A program made the translations under genes and the position numbers. A stretch of DNA of 37,548 nucleotides. It comes from a virus. The notes under the pieces were generated by a model that worked only from the letters and a program-made list of their open reading frames with translations, made no database searches and was not told where the DNA came from. The stretch spans positions 1 through 37,548 of the IMG/VR virus record IMGVR_UViG_3300022748_000010; one strand, written 5' to 3'. Each line of letters opens with the position of its first letter. The first letter of the stretch is position 1. Of this stretch, positions 32,925 through 37,548 are shown piece after piece.

Positions 32925-33103
32925 TGGTTTACATAATTTGCAGGAAATTCACTTTGCCGCCAACTGCGTTTCGCGTCATCTCTGCTTATGCTGACAAAAA
33001 CGAAGCCTACGCAGCGTTGGAAAAAAAACAAGAAAAAGACTGCGAATACCTTTATCACTTCATTGTCGCTAAACAACTGAAAGAGCCAAATGCAATTGAT
33101 TAA
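32921..33103 (+). CDS. Small unknown protein
   Basis: 60 residues beginning MMVYIICRKFTLPPTAFRVI. Two ATGs (32921, 32924) overlap the upstream stop, indicating coupling. It has a helical charged middle (DKNEAYAALEKKQEKDCEYL). No family recognised. Confidence 0.55.
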   Translation: MMVYIICRKFTLPPTAFRVISAYADKNEAYAALEKKQEKDCEYLYHFIVAKQLKEPNAID

Positions 33104-33353
33104 CGCGTTTCATCCAGACTATGTAAAAACTCACATGCCTGAATTTTTGACAAACGTAAGAACAGAATCAAGGCAAACAACAGCGGGACAAACGCTTACG
33201 ACTTACGTTGAAAAAACACGCAAACAAAAGCCAATGCACGGCACGCTGTCAGGCATTAGCCGCAAAGAAATTTCACTCAAACCGTTGGAGTTCATGTATT
33301 ACAGCAAAGCGGGCACAAAAAACACAACAGCAAAAAAGAAAGGCAAAAAATGA
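33090..33353 (+). CDS. Small basic unknown protein
   Basis: 87 residues with a Lys-rich end (NTTAKKKGKK). The start at 33090 overlaps the preceding gene by 14 bases. It contains VRTESRQTTAGQTLTTYVEK. It lies in a run of short overlapping early-type genes. No family recognised. Confidence 0.55.
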   Translation: MQLINAFHPDYVKTHMPEFLTNVRTESRQTTAGQTLTTYVEKTRKQKPMHGTLSGISRKEISLKPLEFMYYSKAGTKNTTAKKKGKK

Positions 33354-33454
33354 ACTGGCCTTTCCCAACACATCCACCAACACCATGGACAGAAAAGCAA
33401 ATCAAAGAATACGCGCAACAACAACGCGCACAGATGCCGGAGGCTCCGTTATGA
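33350..33454 (+). CDS. Very small protein, 34 residues
   Basis: MNWPFPTHPPTPWTEKQIKE begins a 34-residue protein ending MPEAPL. Start and stop both overlap neighbours (ATGA at 33350 and at 33451). The MNxPFPT...PEAPL form resembles small peptides seen before hypothetical genes in other phages. It also carries the strong SD (GGAGG) of the next gene. Function unknown. Confidence 0.55.
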   Translation: MNWPFPTHPPTPWTEKQIKEYAQQQRAQMPEAPL

Positions 33455-33750
33455 CACAAGATGAAATCATTAAGATGGCTAAACAGGCCGGGGGCATACC
33501 ATTCCGAGATAGCGCAATCATGGGATGGGGATGCGAGTTTGATATTGAACCGCTCGAAGTTTTTGTCAAACTGGTAGCAGCCAAAGAGCGTGAGGAAATA
33601 GCGCGAATGTGCGATTCAGCGTCTGAAATAACAAAAGATGCAAAAACTCAATTAAGACCAGACGAATATATGGCCCATGGTGTTGCGGCTGGCTCAATAC
33701 ACCAAGCAGAACGTCTAGCAACAGCAATCCGAGCAAGAGGTGAAGCATGA
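33451..33750 (+). CDS. Small phage protein of the DEIIxMAxQAG type
   Basis: 99 residues from MTQDEIIKMAKQAGGIPFRD; the start at 33451 has a strong SD (GGAGG) and overlaps the previous stop, so the in-frame extension to 33208 is rejected. LEVFVKLVAAKEREEIARMC and a second half with AGSIHQAERLATAIRAR follow. It is related to the 85-residue protein at 21922-22179 on the other strand. Function unknown. Confidence 0.7.
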   Translation: MTQDEIIKMAKQAGGIPFRDSAIMGWGCEFDIEPLEVFVKLVAAKEREEIARMCDSASEITKDAKTQLRPDEYMAHGVAAGSIHQAERLATAIRARGEA

Positions 33751-34217
33751 AACATGAATCCACTAATGAGCCTGTGGCTTGGATGCAGCCAGACGAAGTT
33801 CATATATCGCTATGGAAAGACAAGTACCACACCATTCCTCTCTACACTTGCCCGCAAAACCCGCAGCGAAGCGAGGACATTAATCTATCCTGCAAATCAA
33901 CACAAGCCCGTCTTGCAGCGTCTTGGGGGTATGTGAAGGCACAGCCAGAGCAGCGTAGCGTTAGCGAGCAACAGGAGCCTGTGGCGTGGCAAGACACAGC
34001 AAAGCCAACTGAACTGGTGTCTGCCGAAGATTGGGACAACATCGACCCTCAATGGCATTGGATGTATCGACCTCTCTACACCACCCCACCACAGCGCAAG
34101 CCGCTGACGGATGAGCAGATTGAAACTGCGTGGCCTTTTGTTTGGCGCAAACATGAAGCGGCAGCGCATTTGGTAATCGTTCGTGCCATCGAAGCCGCCC
34201 ACGGCATCAAGGAGTAA
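33747..34217 (+). CDS. EPVAW/PLYT repeat protein, unknown
   Basis: 156 residues with a module that occurs twice: EPVAW...IPLYTCPQ (residues 8-37) and EPVAW...RPLYTTPPQ (77-114). The end RKPLTDEQIE plus RAIEAAHGIKE is common in hypothetical proteins of Burkholderiales phages. The start overlaps the previous stop (ATGA). Function unknown. Confidence 0.65.
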   Translation: MKHESTNEPVAWMQPDEVHISLWKDKYHTIPLYTCPQNPQRSEDINLSCKSTQARLAASWGYVKAQPEQRSVSEQQEPVAWQDTAKPTELVSAEDWDNIDPQWHWMYRPLYTTPPQRKPLTDEQIETAWPFVWRKHEAAAHLVIVRAIEAAHGIKE

Positions 34218-34220
34218 GAA

Positions 34221-34442
34221 ATGACAAAAGAATGCGAATGTGCAGCGCATAGTGCGGCTGAGTGCGTTTGTGGCGCTTGGGATGAGCCATCACAGCGCAC
34301 ATGGGTTGGGCTGACGGATGATGAGATTGAAATGACGTGGTTGAAGCATCACGATGCAGAAGGATATTTGCGTAATCCAAACCAAGAAGGTTGGGCTTAT
34401 GAAAAAGAATTAATAGCCAAACTCAAGGAGAAGAACACATGA
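34221..34442 (+). CDS. Small unknown Cys-containing protein
   Basis: 73 residues. MTKECECAAHSAAECVCGAW carries four Cys in the first 17 residues and may bind metal. TWVGLTDDEIEMTWLKHHDA then resembles the LTDEQIE part of the protein encoded just upstream, so the two may be diverged relatives. The stop overlaps the next start. Confidence 0.55.
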   Translation: MTKECECAAHSAAECVCGAWDEPSQRTWVGLTDDEIEMTWLKHHDAEGYLRNPNQEGWAYEKELIAKLKEKNT

Positions 34443-34774
34443 CAGAACAAGACATTTCCCCGTTCAAAGCGTTGGACTTCATCCGTGACAACGCCGCCGC
34501 GTATGCCGAAGCAAAAGCGAACGTAATTTACATGACCGAGTACCGCAAAACCATCAAAGCGCAACTCATGGCATCGTCTAGTGAAAAAACCGAGTCGGCA
34601 AAAGAAACCTACGCCTACGCTCACATGGATTACCGCGCACACCTCAGAGCCTTGCAACAGGCTGTTGCGGAGTGCGAAAAAATGCGATGGTTGATGGTGG
34701 CAGCAGAGGCCAAAATTGAAGTGTGGCGTTCGCTTGAGTCGTCGGCGAGGGCAGAAGGGAGATCAACACAATGA
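34439..34774 (+). CDS. Helical unknown phage protein
   Basis: 111 residues, almost entirely helical: ALDFIRDNAAAYAEAKANVI, YRKTIKAQLMASSSEKTES, then a further long helix with ALQQAVAECEKMRWLMVAAE. Such proteins are frequent in phage recombination or early regions but have no assigned role. Overlaps neighbours at both ends by ATGA. Confidence 0.65.
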   Translation: MTEQDISPFKALDFIRDNAAAYAEAKANVIYMTEYRKTIKAQLMASSSEKTESAKETYAYAHMDYRAHLRALQQAVAECEKMRWLMVAAEAKIEVWRSLESSARAEGRSTQ

Positions 34775-35265
34775 TTCGCGTTCACCTCACACCAAGCGAG
34801 ATTGCAATTTGCAACTATGTTGGCAAATACCGAAACCACATCACCAGTCAACACGGCACGGAGCGAAAACAAGACCAACGACAAGACGGTGAGCAAATGT
34901 CAATTCGGGGCGTGTTGACCGAATACGCTGTTTCCAAGTATTTAAATCTTCACTTTGATTTGAACTGCGAGTTCCGAAAATTCGGCGCTGATTTGGTGAC
35001 GCAAAAAGGCTCAACGATTGACGTGAAATGCACTAGCACGAACGGCGGCAACCTCAACGCTGTTGCTTGGTCAGAAAACAAGCCATGTGACGTTTTTGTT
35101 TTGACCGAAATTCTGCATTCTCACGTTTTGATCGTTGGATGGATAAGTGCGGATGAATTTTTGCAGGAGCGTAACAAACGTGACGTAGGCAATGGCCCGT
35201 TTTACTCGGTTCCTCAATCACAACTCAAACCTTTCAGGGAACTTGATGACAAAAAAGCATTATGA
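34771..35265 (+). CDS. PD-(D/E)XK-type nuclease-like protein
   Basis: 164 residues. The core reads GVLTEYAVSKYLN (E51), FGADLV (D74), STIDVKC (D84, K86), then strands DVFVLTEI and VLIVGWISADEFL, which is the layout of restriction-endonuclease-like folds. A DNA nuclease is likely, perhaps for recombination or host DNA. The first 40 residues are helical and charged. The start overlaps the upstream stop. Confidence 0.65.
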   Translation: MIRVHLTPSEIAICNYVGKYRNHITSQHGTERKQDQRQDGEQMSIRGVLTEYAVSKYLNLHFDLNCEFRKFGADLVTQKGSTIDVKCTSTNGGNLNAVAWSENKPCDVFVLTEILHSHVLIVGWISADEFLQERNKRDVGNGPFYSVPQSQLKPFRELDDKKAL

Positions 35266-35518
35266 CAAAGTAGCAAAACTCGGTTGCATTTTGTGTTTGC
35301 ATCTTGGGCTCGGGCATCCTGAAAACCCAAGCCCGTGCGAGATACATCACATCCGGCGTTTTGGCGGCAAACGTGACAATGCGCCTGTCATTGGCCTATG
35401 CCCAGAGCATCACCGCGGTAACACGGGTGTTCATGGGCTTGGGGCCAAAGGATTTGAAAAACGATACGGGTTCGGGCAAGAGTTCTTGCTCGAATTGACC
35501 AACGAACTACTCAAATAA
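35246..35518 (+). CDS. Ref-like (RecA-dependent) HNH nuclease
   Basis: 90 residues from MTKKHYDKVAKLGCILC; SD AGGGA precedes it. C14/C17 form a zinc motif, CEIHHIRRFGGKRDNAP (H34, H35) and LCPEHHRGNTGVHGLG (C52, H55, H56, H63) follow, and then FEKRYGF. This is the pattern of Ref-type nucleases such as that of phage P1, which cut at RecA-made D-loops. Overlaps the previous gene by 20 bases and meets the endolysin gene tail to tail. Confidence 0.82.
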   Translation: MTKKHYDKVAKLGCILCLHLGLGHPENPSPCEIHHIRRFGGKRDNAPVIGLCPEHHRGNTGVHGLGAKGFEKRYGFGQEFLLELTNELLK

Positions 35519-35855
35519 CGTTGCGTTCAAAATGAGGGCAATCGACGATGGATTTGAAATTGCCACCCCACCTGTTTTGCGGGTTCAAACTTTCCCAAAA
35601 TGCGCCTATCGGTGCAAGTGTTTGTTTGTCCCAAATCAATGAGCCGTCTTTGACAAAATTCAAATCAATGGCGAGTCGCCTCAAGTGATTTGATTGCAAA
35701 GTTTTGGAGCGGCCTGTTTTCACATAAATGGCTTGCTGCTCTGGCGTGCGCGCAAGTTCGCCACCAGTGACAGTGAAACCAAGTTGCGTAGCGTGTGTGA
35801 TGAGTTTGCACGCGTCCAACAAAAACGCCGCTTGTTGTTCTACCAATGCCATCAT
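35511..35855 (-). CDS. Endolysin, M15-type peptidase
   Basis: 114 residues. SNHLRRLAIDLNF (H57, D64) and DCPHFE (H108) are the zinc ligands of the M15 L-Ala-D-Glu/D-Ala peptidases. It should cut peptide links of peptidoglycan. It is the last gene of the minus late unit. The first ATG overlaps the holin stop; a second ATG at 35852 has better spacing from the GGAGG. No signal peptide, so a holin is needed. Confidence 0.88.
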   Translation of the reverse strand: MMALVEQQAAFLLDACKLITHATQLGFTVTGGELARTPEQQAIYVKTGRSKTLQSNHLRRLAIDLNFVKDGSLIWDKQTLAPIGAFWESLNPQNRWGGNFKSIVDCPHFERNVI

Positions 35856-36382
35856 TGGCCTCCACTCAAACGTTTGATGGTTTCGTCTTTGTTTTGCGAC
35901 CCGCGTGTCGTGCCAAATTCAAAGTTGTAAATGTTGTCTAGGTAGCCCAAAAACCGGCCCAACACCAAAGTGAAAATGCCTTTGACGTATTCGCTAATGT
36001 TTTGGTCTTTCCAAACAATCCATACCATTACGGAAACAACACACACCGCCAAAAATGCCATCAAATCAGCGCGACTATTGCGCACGTTATGCCGCACAAA
36101 TTCTGCGTCGCGTGCTCGTGCGGAATCACGGTCTTGAACTTCTGCTTTGAACGATTCGAGTTCTTGTTTTGCGTTCTCGATGCCAAGTTCCAACAATTTT
36201 TCTTCATGCTGGAATTGCAGTTGTCGCAAACTTGCAATGTCTTTGTCTGTTGGTGCGTCGGGAATTTGCACACCGAGCGTGCTTTCAACAAACTGTTTTC
36301 CCTTTGCTTGTATCGCGCTTGAAAGCAAACCCAAGCCGTTTTCGGCAAGTGTGCCAAGCAATGCGCCAAAAATGGGAATCAT
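35852..36382 (-). CDS. Holin-like protein (3TM holin type)
   Basis: 176 residues from MIPIFGALLGTLAENGLGLL. A central charged coiled coil (about 60-100) is followed by hydrophobic segments, the clearest LMAFLAVCVVSVMVWIVW and then IFTLVLGRFLGYLDNI. This resembles the GTA/3TM holin family. It would open the inner membrane for the endolysin encoded next. The start at 36382 follows the upstream stop; the extension to 36418 is rejected. Confidence 0.65.
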   Translation of the reverse strand: MIPIFGALLGTLAENGLGLLSSAIQAKGKQFVESTLGVQIPDAPTDKDIASLRQLQFQHEEKLLELGIENAKQELESFKAEVQDRDSARARDAEFVRHNVRNSRADLMAFLAVCVVSVMVWIVWKDQNISEYVKGIFTLVLGRFLGYLDNIYNFEFGTTRGSQNKDETIKRLSGGQ

Positions 36383-36384
36383 CT

Positions 36385-36570
36385 TTACTTTGCCATGTGC
36401 GGCATCAAAGCCGCCCAAATAGCACCAGCCATCGACACGATCATCAACCCGCTGGCTTTGATAATCACGCTCTCAAGTCGCTTGAGGCGAGCATTAATTT
36501 GTTCATATCGTTCAGCGCAAACCGCCTCATGTGAATTGAGACGTGCATCAGTTGCGTCGATTGTTGCCAT
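36385..36570 (-). CDS. XhlA-like membrane-associated coiled-coil protein
   Basis: 61 residues from MATIDATDARLNSHEAVCAE. The coiled coil RYEQINARLKRLESVI is followed by one membrane segment (about 42-57). Proteins of this form occur in lysis cassettes of phages of Gram-negative hosts. The ATG overlaps the oxygenase stop as TAATG, so the extension to 36597 is rejected. Probably assists the holin. Confidence 0.75.
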   Translation of the reverse strand: MATIDATDARLNSHEAVCAERYEQINARLKRLESVIIKASGLMIVSMAGAIWAALMPHMAK

Positions 36571-37115
36571 TATCGAAACCTCGGGCCGTTGAGCCAAATT
36601 GTGGATGAAATTCGAGTACCCGAAATGACAGGCGTTACTCGGTGAAAAAGTATAGACGGAAACGCGATGATTGTGCCTTTTTGCAACGGGGCAATGTAGT
36701 CTTGATAGAGGCGAATTTGAAACTCACCCCCCTCAAACTCTGAAGGGTCGTTCATCAAACACACTGCGGTCACTTTGCGGTCACGTGGATTTCCAGCGAG
36801 CGTGAAAGTGTCTGTATGCCAGTCGTAATGTTGATCGGTTCCATACTCCGCGTATTGCACGGCTTCGTGAGAATCTATCTCATAATTCCAACCGTTGTCG
36901 TGATTTGCTTTGAGCGCGTGCTCATACATGACACCACCAAACCAATGAGCCTCTGGCGCAAAACGCACAATGGTGTTGCGCTGAGTGTGTTCTTTTTTTT
37001 CACCATCAGTGCCCATAGTTGCGTCGCGTGACTCAATGAGTTGAAACTCACGCACAGCAGCGTCGCAAACTTCTGCGGGAACTTGGCCTAAAAGCCAAAT
37101 TGGTAAATGTGACAT
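36570..37115 (-). CDS. 2-oxoglutarate/Fe(II) oxygenase, prolyl-4-hydroxylase-like
   Basis: 181 residues. HYDWHTDTF (H100, D102) supplies the first iron ligands, FPSILFHRVTPV the third (H158) and SGTRISSTIWLNGP the 2-oxoglutarate Arg (R168); GGEF lies between. This is the P4Hc/PiuC pattern of enzymes that hydroxylate Pro or other residues. It lies one small gene downstream of the collagen-like fibre, so the fibre's Gly-Pro-Thr repeats are an obvious possible substrate, but this is inference. Confidence 0.85.
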   Translation of the reverse strand: MSHLPIWLLGQVPAEVCDAAVREFQLIESRDATMGTDGEKKEHTQRNTIVRFAPEAHWFGGVMYEHALKANHDNGWNYEIDSHEAVQYAEYGTDQHYDWHTDTFTLAGNPRDRKVTAVCLMNDPSEFEGGEFQIRLYQDYIAPLQKGTIIAFPSILFHRVTPVISGTRISSTIWLNGPRFR

Positions 37116-37116
37116 A

Positions 37117-37353
37117 TTATTCTTTCGGGTATTTTGTTTTCACAGCCAAACAGTCTGCAATGTATTTTGCGATTTGCGCGGAGTCATTTTTAACCACGCC
37201 ATCAATGTAATCAGTCAACGGAGGATATTCTGCCATCCGTTTTTCAATATACGTTTCAGGCTTCAACGTATTTTGAATTTCTTGCAGTTCTTCGGCCGTC
37301 ATTTCCACAAGCGTTTCTTCGCCTGTGTTCATATCAACAATAGATTTATACAT
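37117..37353 (-). CDS. Small fibre-associated protein
   Basis: 78 residues. MYKSIVDMNTGEETLVEMTA leads into a helical part and AEYPPLTDYIDGVVKNDSAQ ending CLAVKTKYPKE, a pattern common in short proteins that follow tail fibres. It may be a fibre assembly or tail-completion factor. SD AAGGAA precedes the ATG, and it lies between the fibre gene and the oxygenase gene. Confidence 0.65.
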   Translation of the reverse strand: MYKSIVDMNTGEETLVEMTAEELQEIQNTLKPETYIEKRMAEYPPLTDYIDGVVKNDSAQIAKYIADCLAVKTKYPKE

Positions 37354-37362
37354 ACTGATTCC

Positions 37363-37548
37363 TTAAACTTCGTAATAGCAACCAATTGTTCCGGTCATGT
37401 TGCCAGCGCTTACTATTTGCACACGGTCAACGCCGCCGCCGAGAGTGACATATCCAGCGCCATTTGATATGCCGCTTGTGCTATATGTGGTTTGATAACT
37501 ATACGACCAAGTGTTGCCAGTCACTTTGTTGAATTCACAATATCCCGA
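37363..37548 (-). CDS. Collagen-like tail fibre protein, C-terminal end (same gene as 1-1966)
   Basis: This is the last part of the fibre gene that starts at 1966. Bases 37422-37548 duplicate 1-127, so only 37363-37421 is new sequence. It encodes the C-terminal residues from about VDRV to GCYYEV followed by TAA. The reading phase matches exactly across the join, which supports both circularity and an intact gene. The next gene (start 37353) has its ribosome binding site AAGGAA next to this stop. Confidence 0.85.
   Translation of the reverse strand, partial: SGYCEFNKVTGNTWSYSYQTTYSTSGISNGAGYVTLGGGVDRVQIVSAGNMTGTIGCYYEV
37422..37548. repeat. Terminal direct repeat, right copy
   Basis: Exact copy of bases 1-127. 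It should be trimmed from one end before gene counting, otherwise the fibre gene appears as two partial genes. Confidence 0.9.

Noticed and set aside
1-37548. Temperate lifestyle genes (integrase, CI-like repressor, excisionase)
   Set aside because: No product shows integrase or repressor features. The two helix-turn-helix-like proteins are too short on evidence to call repressors, so a strictly lytic life is likely but not proven.

Overview
The window is a complete or nearly complete genome of a tailed double-stranded DNA phage. The first 127 bases (1-127) recur exactly as the last 127 (37422-37548), so this is a circular map of 37,421 unique bases cut inside a tail-fibre gene. A tape-measure protein, a lambda-type frameshifted tail chaperone, a J-like tip protein and the absence of sheath genes point to a siphovirus with an HK97-type head. 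I see no integrase, repressor, polymerase, tRNA or CRISPR array. Several small proteins (for example the HEAVCAERY coiled-coil protein, the EPVAW/PLYT protein and the SDGGKGS peptide) are of kinds I associate with phages and prophages of Burkholderiales, so a betaproteobacterial host is likely, but this is inference.

Layout. (1) Minus strand, from 30851 downwards: recombination and replication genes (SAK3-type annealing protein, YqaJ exonuclease, SSB), then a structured non-coding region at 27958-28312 and a DUF932 protein. (2) Minus, 26541 to 23816: a tightly overlapping cassette of winged-helix protein, ParB-like protein, GT-B-type glycosyltransferase, TET/JBP-like 2-oxoglutarate dioxygenase and a Cys-rich protein. 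It looks like a DNA base hypermodification system and is the most interesting region here. (3) Minus, 23813 to 1: small genes, HNH nuclease, a candidate packaging site, terminase, portal, protease, two paralogous capsid proteins in tandem, connectors, major tail protein, tail chaperones with a -1 frameshift, tape measure, tail tip with an inserted GNAT acetyltransferase, and fibres. (4) Through the junction, minus 37421 to 35511: the end of the collagen-like fibre, a prolyl-hydroxylase-like oxygenase and the lysis genes. (5) Plus strand, 30930 to 35518: an early-type unit with RusA resolvase, a DUF1376 replication protein carrying iteron-like repeats, zinc-ribbon and helix-turn-helix proteins, many small proteins and two nucleases.

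How it works together. The plus unit and the 30851-26595 genes would handle replication and recombination. The cassette may modify DNA before packaging by the adjacent HNH and terminase genes. One long minus-strand morphogenesis unit follows, with hairpin terminators directly after the major capsid and major tail genes that probably adjust protein ratios. The unit ends in lysis genes that converge on the plus unit at about 35515. Starts were re-chosen where ribosome binding sites or stop/start overlaps argued for it.
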